Positions 1 through 6,485 are shown, numbered from the stretch's first letter. The stretch: DNA of 7,209 nucleotides from Lachnospiraceae bacterium UBA3643 (GCA_002373855.1 DFKO01000011.1:1-7209), one strand, 5' to 3'. The notes: generated from the letters alone by a model not told the origin. Program-made: numbers and translations.

Positions 1-230
1 TCTTTTCTGAAAAATCTAAAATCCTCAAGGACTTCCCTGGCCCGCAGATCGTTTTCAACAACGACAATCACATTGCCACCGTCACCTGACAGGCTGTCGA
101 GGATATGGTATTTTTCCGTGCCGGATGGCCCGGTCAGTTTTGCAGAAAAAGGCCTGTCACCGGCTATTTTATTTTTAAGTTCTCCATACCAGCTAAATGA
201 CCGGAGTGGAGATTCAAATAATCGCATCAT
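1..230 (-). CDS. mfd: Transcription-repair coupling factor Mfd, N-terminal fragment (cut by window edge)
   Basis: Only the first 76 codons are present; the gene continues beyond the left edge. Mfd is a cytosolic ATP-dependent translocase that removes RNA polymerase stalled at DNA lesions and recruits UvrA for nucleotide excision repair. I translated this end by hand. It begins MMRLFESPLRSF, then has a KLTGPSGTEKYHIL stretch and a strand-helix unit around residues 53-75 (NVIVVVENDLRAREVLEDF followed by RFF). This matches the start of the UvrB-like damage-recognition module of clostridial Mfd, where a beta strand is followed by a K/R-A-x-E-(I/V)-x-E-D-(Y/F)-R-F-F helix. Two ATGs in tandem (230-228 and 227-225) are possible starts. 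Neither has a recognisable Shine-Dalgarno; the 19 bases upstream are almost pure A/T. The preceding gene ends only 19 bases away, so co-transcription is likely. The identification rests on a short fragment. The helicase motifs that would prove it lie outside the window. Confidence 0.75.
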   Translation of the reverse strand, partial: MMRLFESPLRSFSWYGELKNKIAGDRPFSAKLTGPSGTEKYHILDSLSGDGGNVIVVVENDLRAREVLEDFRFFRK

Positions 231-249
231 AAAATATATTTAGAATTAA

Positions 250-906
250 TCACATGCTGAGTCTCTTCTGGATCTCGCGGATCATGGTCTTGTTTTTAAA
301 TATGGCTATGGCAATGAGTGCGACAGCCGTGATCATCAGACTGATCGACCATACGATATGAGCCTCTTTTGTAACAGAGAGCACGAGCCAGTAAAAGAAA
401 ATATTTACGAAAAATACTATGAGCAGATATGCCATGGCATTGCCTGATTTATCGAGGAATACAAGGATCAGGTCTACGACAAGCAGTGTCGTCCAGAGTA
501 TCGGGAGGACGATCAGTATGCATACATTCCATAATCCTATATATGCAAACAGTATCATCAAAAGGACGCTGACATAAAATATCGATATGGATATGGCTCT
601 TGATAAATTAAACCAGGTCCTGAATATATGACGGATAGTCAGCTGTATGGCCACGACAAATGAAACCACAAGGAGACTCCAGTGGATATCCCCCGACAAG
701 TCCATCATGAAATCAAGGGACAGGCAGACCATGGCCGCCGCGATCATGATAAAGAGCTGAATCTTGTAAAGGAGCGACTGCTTTTTAAGCTGGGTAGCCA
801 GGGGCCACTTGTCCGGCGTATCCTCTCCCTCAAGATAGTTCTGGCATAAGGGGCATATCTGGCACGAACCTTCTATATTTACTTTGCAATGGGGACATAT
901 CTTCAT
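250..906 (-). CDS. Zinc-ribbon, six-helix membrane protein (DUF6320-like)
   Basis: This 218-residue protein has no known biochemical activity. Residues 1-25 form a compact zinc ribbon: C4-P-H-C7 and C18-P-L-C21, with an extra C15. A short polar linker leads to about six hydrophobic helices, roughly at 47-66, 74-92, 104-123, 126-151, 157-178 and 184-203, and a short basic C-terminus (KNKTMIREIQKRL). There is no cleavable signal peptide, so the ribbon is probably cytoplasmic. The layout is that of the DUF6320 family as I remember it, which often accompanies an alpha/beta hydrolase and an acyltransferase-fold protein in Lachnospiraceae. The start is well supported: GGAGGT lies 6 bases before the ATG. 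That ATG overlaps the stop of the upstream gene as ATGA (906-903), which indicates translational coupling. A role as membrane partner or substrate exporter for the two upstream enzymes is inference only. Confidence 0.75.
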   Translation of the reverse strand: MKICPHCKVNIEGSCQICPLCQNYLEGEDTPDKWPLATQLKKQSLLYKIQLFIMIAAAMVCLSLDFMMDLSGDIHWSLLVVSFVVAIQLTIRHIFRTWFNLSRAISISIFYVSVLLMILFAYIGLWNVCILIVLPILWTTLLVVDLILVFLDKSGNAMAYLLIVFFVNIFFYWLVLSVTKEAHIVWSISLMITAVALIAIAIFKNKTMIREIQKRLSM

Positions 907-2168
907 CGTACTACCTCCGTTGCTGCTACGCGTATCTCGCTGCTGTCATCATGAAAGCTCCTGACGAAAGTCTTTAATACACCTGTAGCCTGATACGGAT
1001 AACTGATACCCATGACCAGGTCGTCTCCGTAGCTGTTTACCACAATAAAAATATCATCCGATGCACAGTATGCCGATACTTCCTTAATCTTTTCTGACAT
1101 TGGGACAGGAAGTTTTATGGCACCCATGTTGGATATGACTGCCGATACCGTCTTGGCACTCTTGCGGGAGAAATATTTAACGACAGGCTGCTTTATGGCA
1201 AGGGGCACGAGACGGGTAAACATGATATGCTCTATCCTCTCAAAGTTGTGCATCTGCTCTGTCAGGTTTTCTTTCTTTAAACGCTCCTTGAACTTGGCAT
1301 CATACTCAAGGGCAAGGGACTCTAAGGTCTCATCTCCCGTAAATATATGGCTCACCGATACGCTGTTAAAAAAGTTTCGCGCCGTCTCTGAAGGGAAATA
1401 GTTGCGCAGATTTACGGGCATGGATATGGTTATCGGCATCTTTTTAGCCATAGCCGGCATATCGCTGTAGAGGGCCAACATGAGTTTTGCTCCGATATAG
1501 CTTGTCAGAGACACCTTTAACTCCTTGCTCTTTGCGATCACTTCCTTTACATTCATGTGGACCTCAAAAAACTGGAGCTGCTCGTAGGGGAGTTTAAGAC
1601 CATGGACATGATACGCCTTGCCTGTAGAGTCTCCGGATACCCTGAATGAATCGGAATGCTCATAATACTGGCGATAGCTGTTTACATTTCTCGACTCCTG
1701 ATCGGCCTCGCTGTTTAATACGACACCCTTCATATCGCCCGGATATTTATATGTCAGATAATTATAGACAATGGTATTTAAAAACTCGAGGGCACCCGTA
1801 CCGTCCGCTATACCGTGAAACATATCGAGATTTATACGACTGTGATAATATGTGACCCTGTAGTGGAGTACGCCTCTGTAATTTTTGCCGTAAAGCTCCG
1901 GACACGGCCTGTCATACTCCTCGGTGACCTCCGGCAGTACATCCGTAGGCTCCACATAATGCCAGAATAGTCCGCGCCTGATCCTCACCTGAAAGTGCCT
2001 GAGGCTCTTTATGGTCTTTAGCAGTGCTTCCTTTAGGATATCGGGATCAACGTCCTCAAAGAGTGTATAGCTGATACGCATGGTTCTCGTATCACGCCTG
2101 TTATGATTTGCCAAAAATATTTTTGCTACATTATCAAGATGGTACCAGTTGTCCTGTTCCAAAACCAT
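903..2168 (-). CDS. Alcohol acetyltransferase / condensation-domain-fold acyltransferase
   Basis: The protein resembles the alcohol acetyltransferase branch (AATase-like) of the chloramphenicol acetyltransferase/condensation superfamily, which transfers an acyl group from a thioester to a hydroxyl or amine. Counting from the upstream GTG (2222), the active-site motif is H136-G-I-A-D140-G141, preceded by Phe where condensation domains have a first His. Other family-like landmarks are the opening W-Y-x-L-D-N-x-A-K (residues 26-34), the R-x-R-R-G-L-F-W-H-Y segment near 80-89, and PVNLRNYFPSETARNFF near 269-285, before a structural C-terminal half. No signal peptide or membrane helix is evident, so it should be cytosolic. 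I prefer the ATG at 2168 (421 residues): it has AAGGA four bases upstream, begins just before the conserved WYHLDN region, and removes a 29-base overlap with the upstream gene. The GTG at 2222 (439 residues) has no ribosome-binding site. The acyl donor and acceptor cannot be read from the sequence. Confidence 0.78.
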   Translation of the reverse strand: MVLEQDNWYHLDNVAKIFLANHNRRDTRTMRISYTLFEDVDPDILKEALLKTIKSLRHFQVRIRRGLFWHYVEPTDVLPEVTEEYDRPCPELYGKNYRGVLHYRVTYYHSRINLDMFHGIADGTGALEFLNTIVYNYLTYKYPGDMKGVVLNSEADQESRNVNSYRQYYEHSDSFRVSGDSTGKAYHVHGLKLPYEQLQFFEVHMNVKEVIAKSKELKVSLTSYIGAKLMLALYSDMPAMAKKMPITISMPVNLRNYFPSETARNFFNSVSVSHIFTGDETLESLALEYDAKFKERLKKENLTEQMHNFERIEHIMFTRLVPLAIKQPVVKYFSRKSAKTVSAVISNMGAIKLPVPMSEKIKEVSAYCASDDIFIVVNSYGDDLVMGISYPYQATGVLKTFVRSFHDDSSEIRVAATEVVR

Positions 2169-2170
2169 TA

Positions 2171-2177
2171 CTTCCTT
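2171..2177 (-). promoter_or_regulatory. Ribosome-binding site deciding the acyltransferase start
   Basis: AAGGAAG on the minus strand lies just before the ATG at 2168, with four bases between AAGGA and the ATG. No such sequence precedes the alternative GTG at 2222. It sits in the 25-base gap left after the hydrolase stop when the ATG is used. Confidence 0.55.
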
Positions 2178-2193
2178 GCTTTTAATATCGTGA

Positions 2194-3150
2194 TTATCTG
2201 ATGATCTCTCCTGTGAAATCACCTATTTCTTTCATGGCTCTCGCAGAGATCGGCAGAGGCATCTGCTGAAATACATGCCACCCGCCTTTATATACCTCAA
2301 GTCTCGCCAGTATGCCGCACTGGCGCAGTTTCTTGGCCAGGCTCTCGCTGTCGGATCTCAGGATCTCATTGCTGCCTACCTGTATCATGGTCTGGGGCAG
2401 TCCGTTTAAATCTGCAAAGAGAGGACTTAAGGAAGGATTTTTAAAGTCAGCCTTCTCTCCGGCGTACGCGCCTCTCACTGCCTTGATATAATCTTCATTC
2501 AGCATGGGGTCTTTCTCCTTCCAGACTTTATATGAAGATCCGGACATGCTCATATCAGTCCACGGGCTCATGAGGATAAGGGCTCTTGGCATCTTTCTCT
2601 CCATGTCCTTTAAACTGATACAGATCTCAAGGGCCATATTGCCTCCTGCGGAATCTCCCGCAATGATCACATCGGAGGCTCCGTATCCTCTGTACATGAG
2701 ATAATCCCATACCTTCATGGCATCCTCGATGGCCGCCGGGTACTGATTCTCAGGGGCCAGTCTGTATGCAAAGGATAAAACCTCAAAGCCTGTATTTAAC
2801 GCAAGCTTGCCGGATAATATCCTGGCATAATTAAGATTGCCGCAGGTGTATCCGCCTCCGTGACAGTACAGAATAATATGCTTTTTATGATGGGGAAACT
2901 CGGGGATACTCCACTCAGCAGGTATGCCGTCTATCTCAAAGCCTTTGTACTCAATACCCTTTGATGGAGTGACGAGCCTGCAGAATCTGTCCTGGGCTCC
3001 CCGCTGTCTCTCAAGATCCTCGGGAGACACATAGTCGCCTTTAACCGCAAAGCTGTGCATGGTCTTGATGACATGCATCAAGAGATCCATATCATCGGCT
3101 GAATTATCTTTTTTTCTGAATATTTCGGTCAAACCGCTTTTTTCGGACAT
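2194..3150 (-). CDS. Alpha/beta hydrolase, hormone-sensitive-lipase (HSL, fold-3) esterase family
   Basis: This 318-residue serine esterase/lipase probably hydrolyses short- to medium-chain carboxylic esters in the cytosol. The HSL signatures are complete and in order. The oxyanion-hole motif H97-G-G-G100 follows a hydrophobic strand (IILYC). Then comes F-A-Y-R-L-A-P-E-N-Q-Y-P-A-A (127-140), the nucleophile elbow G-D-S167-A-G, a probable acid at E272 in the GSNEILRSDS segment, and H292 in GGWHVFQ. Many family members have Asp at the acid position; this one aligns Asn-Glu there, a substitution I recall in some HSL relatives, so activity is still expected. Length is normal for the family, and no signal peptide or transmembrane helix is seen. 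The ATG at 3150 is preceded by a purine-rich site (AGGTAGGG, about 4 bases away). It is the first gene of a packed unit with the acyltransferase, the zinc-ribbon membrane protein and mfd. The natural substrate is unknown. Confidence 0.88.
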   Translation of the reverse strand: MSEKSGLTEIFRKKDNSADDMDLLMHVIKTMHSFAVKGDYVSPEDLERQRGAQDRFCRLVTPSKGIEYKGFEIDGIPAEWSIPEFPHHKKHIILYCHGGGYTCGNLNYARILSGKLALNTGFEVLSFAYRLAPENQYPAAIEDAMKVWDYLMYRGYGASDVIIAGDSAGGNMALEICISLKDMERKMPRALILMSPWTDMSMSGSSYKVWKEKDPMLNEDYIKAVRGAYAGEKADFKNPSLSPLFADLNGLPQTMIQVGSNEILRSDSESLAKKLRQCGILARLEVYKGGWHVFQQMPLPISARAMKEIGDFTGEIIR

Positions 3151-3185
3151 ATATCCCTACCTGCCTGATCATGTATGCCACGTGC

Positions 3186-3225
3186 AAAAAAATATGCGGA
3201 TATCCGTACTTGGAAATCCGCATAT
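3186..3225 (-). terminator. Rho-independent terminator after the YbjN-like gene (overlaps a promoter)
   Basis: The arms ATATGCGGATTTCC (3225-3212) and GGATATCCGCATAT (3205-3192) pair over 14 positions with one T-T mismatch around a six-base loop. On the minus strand seven T residues follow (3192-3186). It lies 46 bases after the stop of the YbjN-like gene. The stem is only moderately G+C-rich. The same dyad could also act as an operator for the promoter it overlaps. Confidence 0.65.
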
Positions 3226-3226
3226 A

Positions 3227-3235
3227 ATTATAACA
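3227..3235 (-). promoter_or_regulatory. Extended -10 promoter candidate for the hydrolase-acyltransferase-membrane protein-mfd unit
   Basis: Reading the minus strand from 3235, TGT is followed by a perfect TATAAT (3232-3227), which is an extended -10 element (TG-N-TATAAT). No good -35 is present: the hexamer 17 bases upstream matches the consensus at about 3 of 6 positions, which is tolerable for extended -10 promoters. Transcription would start near 3220, about 70 bases before the hydrolase ATG. That start falls inside the inverted repeat at 3192-3225. Confidence 0.45.
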
Positions 3236-3271
3236 TATCCCTGATATTTTTTTGAGGAAAAACCTTTCGGA

Positions 3272-3721
3272 TCACTCAATAGACAGAAGTACTCTGTCAT
3301 AATCCTCATTGATGATAGCCACAACATCAACAAGACAATTGTAAAGATCCTCCTGCGTACCCTCCGCATCCTTAAGGGGCGTACGGAGTATGTACTTGTG
3401 AACAATGGTACCCGCCTCGGAAACGATCTGATAGCTGCCAAGAAGCGTCTCGGAATTGATCTCATTTAAGTTCACAAGAGTTGCCGGGATCTGATCATCG
3501 TCAAGCTTGTTGGCAAGAACGGACATAAAGTGGAAATATCCGTATTTATCCTCTTCCTCAATCGGAATCTCACTGATCTCAAGGACCACGAGGCCGTCCT
3601 CATCTGCTCCGATACCGTCAAGTATGACGCGGAGTGTGTTGACTCCGTCAATATTGTCGTAGGCTATCTCCAGTGAATCCTCTGTAAGCCTGTCTCTTAA
3701 TAATTCAAGTGCTGTTGCCAT
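3272..3721 (-). CDS. Small acidic protein with YbjN / type III secretion chaperone-like fold
   Basis: The sequence is a 149-residue acidic, soluble protein with no signal peptide or membrane helix. I see no catalytic motif. The pattern fits the YbjN/T3S-chaperone-like fold: an N-terminal helix (TALELLRDRL), a meander of strands (LEIAYDN, TLRVILDG, GLVVLEISEIP), a helix (FHFMSVLANKL), the characteristic L-V-N-L-N-E-I-N-S segment, two strands around G-S-Y-Q-I-V and H-K-Y-I-L-R-T-P-L, and a final helix (TQEDLYNCLVDVVAIINEDYDRV). Family assignment is from pattern memory and is moderate. The ATG at 3721 is preferred over a TTG 15 bases upstream, because GGAGGG lies 7 bases before the ATG and overlaps the TTG. 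The gene follows the large helical protein by 38 bases with no hairpin between, so it is probably co-transcribed and may act as that protein's chaperone (inference). Confidence 0.6.
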   Translation of the reverse strand: MATALELLRDRLTEDSLEIAYDNIDGVNTLRVILDGIGADEDGLVVLEISEIPIEEEDKYGYFHFMSVLANKLDDDQIPATLVNLNEINSETLLGSYQIVSEAGTIVHKYILRTPLKDAEGTQEDLYNCLVDVVAIINEDYDRVLLSIE

Positions 3722-3728
3722 TTCATTA

Positions 3729-3734
3729 CCCTCC
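3729..3734 (-). promoter_or_regulatory. Ribosome-binding site deciding the start of the YbjN-like gene
   Basis: GGAGGG on the minus strand lies 7 bases before the ATG at 3721. It also overlaps the upstream in-frame TTG (3736-3734), which therefore cannot use it. This excludes the longer 154-residue form. Confidence 0.75.
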
Positions 3735-3759
3735 AATTTTGATTATAATTTAATTTTTT

Positions 3760-6471
3760 TCACATGGAAATACCCTTTTTATTCCTGTCCTTGTCACTCT
3801 TACCGTTTATATCTTTTCCCTTAAGAGCATTCTCGGCCTTTTTATTCTTTGCAAGCTCTTCCTTTTTCTTTTTTTCGGCTCTCAGCTTCTCTTTGAATAT
3901 CGATAGCTTGGAGCGTCTGAGAGTCTTGTCGAAATCTTCTCCGCCGATCTCCTTGTATAATTCTCTCGAGGTCTTGCTCTCAAGACCGCCTGCATCGCGG
4001 AGCTTTGTTGCGCCATTCTCGATGCCATATTTCTGTGCCTGCTTTGCCCTTGAGTGAAGATGAAGCGCAGTCTCCATCCTGACGCGGTTTGCGTATTCCT
4101 TTACCGAAGTTGTCGAAGACATACCCATTATCTCTCTCTGCACATCCTCTTTTTTAAGACCATGTGCGTGCTTGTATTCCCTGTATTTTTCCATGGAACC
4201 GAACGCATCGGTCATCATCAGCTGGTGATCGGTCTTTTTCTTCATGGATGCCACGATCAGATCCGTCGGTGATACCTTACTGAGGGCGGAGGTGATCATA
4301 CCTGTCACCGCAGTCTGCCCGGTAAGGATACCGACAGTGTCGAGGGTAGCATTCACCGCTGTATTCATCACAGTCTGCTTCTGCTTTACCTCATTCTGGT
4401 TCACCAGATCCTTCTGCGCCATATTGATATGACGGATCACATTGTTATCAACGAGATTGAGAGACTTGTCCTCATTTGTGAGAGCATTTAATTTCTCATT
4501 CTTCTCCACAAGCTTATGATAATTCTCAACACCCTTGAGAATAGTGATGACAGGACCGAGGAGAGCAGTACTGTTAAGAGCCGCAGCATTGCCTCCCGCC
4601 TCTTTCACTATTGTCGAGAGAACATTTGAACCCTTCTGGATATTTTTAAGGCATGCCTGAACTTTTGCTATCTGAACCTGATCCTTTTTAGGCAGGATAA
4701 GACCGTTTGCATTTTTGTTGAGAGCTTCGGCTATCTTTGAGAAGGAATTTTCTCCGCCAAACTGCTTATAGATCTTGCCCACCTCATCAAGTACATTTGT
4801 AATCAGTGTTGTGATGCTCTTTTCTCTCTTCTCCGGATCCTTGATATCAACTGCACTGGAGAAGGCTTCGCTCAGGTTTGTGAGAGGGAATTCTTTTCCC
4901 GCAACCTTAAGTGTCGTCTCAAGTGCCGTAGTGGATTTCGATACTATATTCTTTAATTTCTCATCCTTGCTCTTGCCCTTCAGGACATTTTTCTTTGAAT
5001 TGTCGTCCTTTTTGAGATCATTGAATTTCTCTGCTGTTTTGATCGCATTTTTAGGTCCGTTTGCAACAAGCTTGTTGTCTCCGGCAGATTTGGGGATGTT
5101 GTTAATATCCACTCCCTTTTCTTTTAGGAGCTCCTCGTCTTTTACCTCCTGCTCGAACTCATCGAGACTTACCCTCTCTCTCTTTGGAGCCGAGCCGTTT
5201 TTCTGAAGTGATTCGGGAACGCCGTTTTCAATTTCAGGCTCTTCACGCCTTATATATGCGGAACCGAGATCAAGCTCGTTGATCGTTTCGAGCATGCCCT
5301 GAAATTCTCTCTCTCCTTCAAAGGGCTTATTGGTCTCCGGATTAATATCCTGTAGCTCGATGTCTCCGGTATTGCCCTTCTCCATATCGTCGGCATTACG
5401 GTTAAGTCTCTCCACATCTTTACGAAGATTCAGACGCTTCATGATGTCCTTATTTTTCTTGATGTCCTCTCTGAATCTTTGCAGTCTGTTCGTGTAATCT
5501 TCACCGTACTTATCTTCACGGAGCATCCTGTGGATATCGTTGTTGTCACCATTTGAGATCTTCGAGCTTTCGTATCTCCAGTCGGAAAATCTCGCTTTTA
5601 ATTCACCAAACTTATTTGCAACCTTTTCTGCTAAGGATTTCACAGTCGGCGCAACCTTGCCGTATGTCCATTTTGCTCCGGAGGCTATCTTTTTTGCCAG
5701 ATATTTAAAGCCGCGTCCGGTCGCCACACCGGCATCCTTTGCCTTTTCTCCTGCTTTTACGGCTATCTCAGCTGTTTTCTTTGCAAATTCCGTCCTGCTG
5801 AATTTGTCAGCCATATCCTTCGCAATATCAGCGGTCTGCTTTGCGATATCCACAGTCGTCTTTTTAACGCCACGCCAGCCCCTTACGAACAGTTCCGCAG
5901 CTTCTCTTTTTAGAAGACCGAATTTGCTGTTTTTCTCATCAACATTTTTCGAGCTTCCCGAAAATACGCCCTTTATCTTAGACGCTACATTAACAGACTG
6001 CTTCTTGATCCATCCGCCTGCAGCCTTAAAGAAGCCGCCGGTCTTTTTAACAGCAGTCTGAACAAGCTCGCTGTTCTTAAACTTTATGGCGCCCTCGGCT
6101 ACCTTCCTTGCACCAAACGAAATATACTTGGCTGCCGTCGTGGCTCCAAGCACCGTTACGTCCTTTACTATGACGGCACCTTTTTTGATTTTGCTGCCGG
6201 CTTTGTCTACAGCATCACGAAGTGCCGAATTCCTGTATCTCCATTTAATATCAAAAGCCTTCATCTTAATACTGTCACGAAATTCCGGCCAGGCTTCGCT
6301 TATCTCAGCCATCTTCAGACTGAAATAAGAATTCGTATTATACCAGGCCTTTTTCAATAAACCTGCTTCTTCATACTGTTCCTTGCTGTACATGATCGCT
6401 CTGGTTTTTTGAAATTTGGTCTGGCGCTCCTTTGCAAGATCCCAGACACTGCTTTTCTTCGTATCACCCAT
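3760..6471 (-). CDS. Large lysine/alanine-rich helical protein of unknown function
   Basis: I do not recognise this protein. Residue numbers count from the upstream ATG at 6537. It has no signal peptide and a single cysteine (C629). Visible regions are: a Trp/Tyr-containing head (23-104); a strongly basic K/A/G-rich amphipathic stretch (about 105-310) with rough 11-residue periodicity; an acidic, probably disordered hinge (about 385-520, with NPETNKPFEGEREF and REEPEIENG); a helical region (about 525-690); two mildly hydrophobic A/G/T-rich segments (652-668 and 723-755); a segment of helices containing MEKYREYKHAHGLKKEDVQ; and a lysine-rich tail (875-925). Two related boxes, KAFDIKWRYRNS (93-104) and KARFSDWRYESS (314-325), bracket the basic stretch. 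I prefer the ATG at 6471 (903 residues), which has AGGAGGTC six bases upstream; the ATG at 6537 (925 residues) has only AGGA. It is the first gene of a two-gene unit with the YbjN-like protein. A secreted effector, a membrane-coating protein or a structural scaffold are all possible. Confidence 0.8.
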   Translation of the reverse strand: MGDTKKSSVWDLAKERQTKFQKTRAIMYSKEQYEEAGLLKKAWYNTNSYFSLKMAEISEAWPEFRDSIKMKAFDIKWRYRNSALRDAVDKAGSKIKKGAVIVKDVTVLGATTAAKYISFGARKVAEGAIKFKNSELVQTAVKKTGGFFKAAGGWIKKQSVNVASKIKGVFSGSSKNVDEKNSKFGLLKREAAELFVRGWRGVKKTTVDIAKQTADIAKDMADKFSRTEFAKKTAEIAVKAGEKAKDAGVATGRGFKYLAKKIASGAKWTYGKVAPTVKSLAEKVANKFGELKARFSDWRYESSKISNGDNNDIHRMLREDKYGEDYTNRLQRFREDIKKNKDIMKRLNLRKDVERLNRNADDMEKGNTGDIELQDINPETNKPFEGEREFQGMLETINELDLGSAYIRREEPEIENGVPESLQKNGSAPKRERVSLDEFEQEVKDEELLKEKGVDINNIPKSAGDNKLVANGPKNAIKTAEKFNDLKKDDNSKKNVLKGKSKDEKLKNIVSKSTTALETTLKVAGKEFPLTNLSEAFSSAVDIKDPEKREKSITTLITNVLDEVGKIYKQFGGENSFSKIAEALNKNANGLILPKKDQVQIAKVQACLKNIQKGSNVLSTIVKEAGGNAAALNSTALLGPVITILKGVENYHKLVEKNEKLNALTNEDKSLNLVDNNVIRHINMAQKDLVNQNEVKQKQTVMNTAVNATLDTVGILTGQTAVTGMITSALSKVSPTDLIVASMKKKTDHQLMMTDAFGSMEKYREYKHAHGLKKEDVQREIMGMSSTTSVKEYANRVRMETALHLHSRAKQAQKYGIENGATKLRDAGGLESKTSRELYKEIGGEDFDKTLRRSKLSIFKEKLRAEKKKKEELAKNKKAENALKGKDINGKSDKDRNKKGISM

Positions 6472-6477
6472 AAATAA

Positions 6478-6485
6478 GACCTCCT
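6478..6485 (-). promoter_or_regulatory. Strong internal ribosome-binding site deciding the large protein's start
   Basis: AGGAGGTC on the minus strand is a near-perfect Shine-Dalgarno, six bases (TTATTT) before the ATG at 6471. The upstream in-frame ATG at 6537 has only a weak AGGA. The stronger site suggests a protein starting MGDTKKSSVWDL. Initiation at both sites cannot be excluded. Confidence 0.65.

Noticed and set aside
1117..1401. Plus-strand frames at 1117-1401, 1646-1855, 2504-2704 and 3059-3244
   Set aside because: All are antisense to well-supported coding regions or their flanks and show no recognisable domain.
3169..3465. Minus-strand 98-residue arginine-rich frame overlapping the YbjN-like gene
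   Set aside because: It lies out of frame inside a better-supported gene with a strong ribosome-binding site and runs through the terminator hairpin.
3742..3747. TATAAT on the minus strand between the large gene and the YbjN-like gene, with a 4-of-6 -35 (TTTCCA) at 17 bp
   Set aside because: The predicted start would fall at the edge of the GGAGGG ribosome-binding site, leaving almost no leader; co-transcription is simpler.
3764..4057. Plus-strand frame with a very hydrophobic start, superficially like a small membrane protein
   Set aside because: It is the complement of the lysine-rich C-terminal tail (AAA/AAG codons read as TTT/CTT), so the hydrophobicity is an artefact.
4775..5206. Plus-strand open frame of 143 residues, S/F/L-rich
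   Set aside because: Shadow of the K/E/N-rich hinge region of the large minus-strand gene; low-complexity product.
5540..6061. Long plus-strand open frame (173 residues) opposite the large protein gene
   Set aside because: It is the mirror of a lysine/alanine-rich coding strand; the product is a low-complexity F/S/A/L sequence with no family resemblance and no good ribosome-binding site noted.
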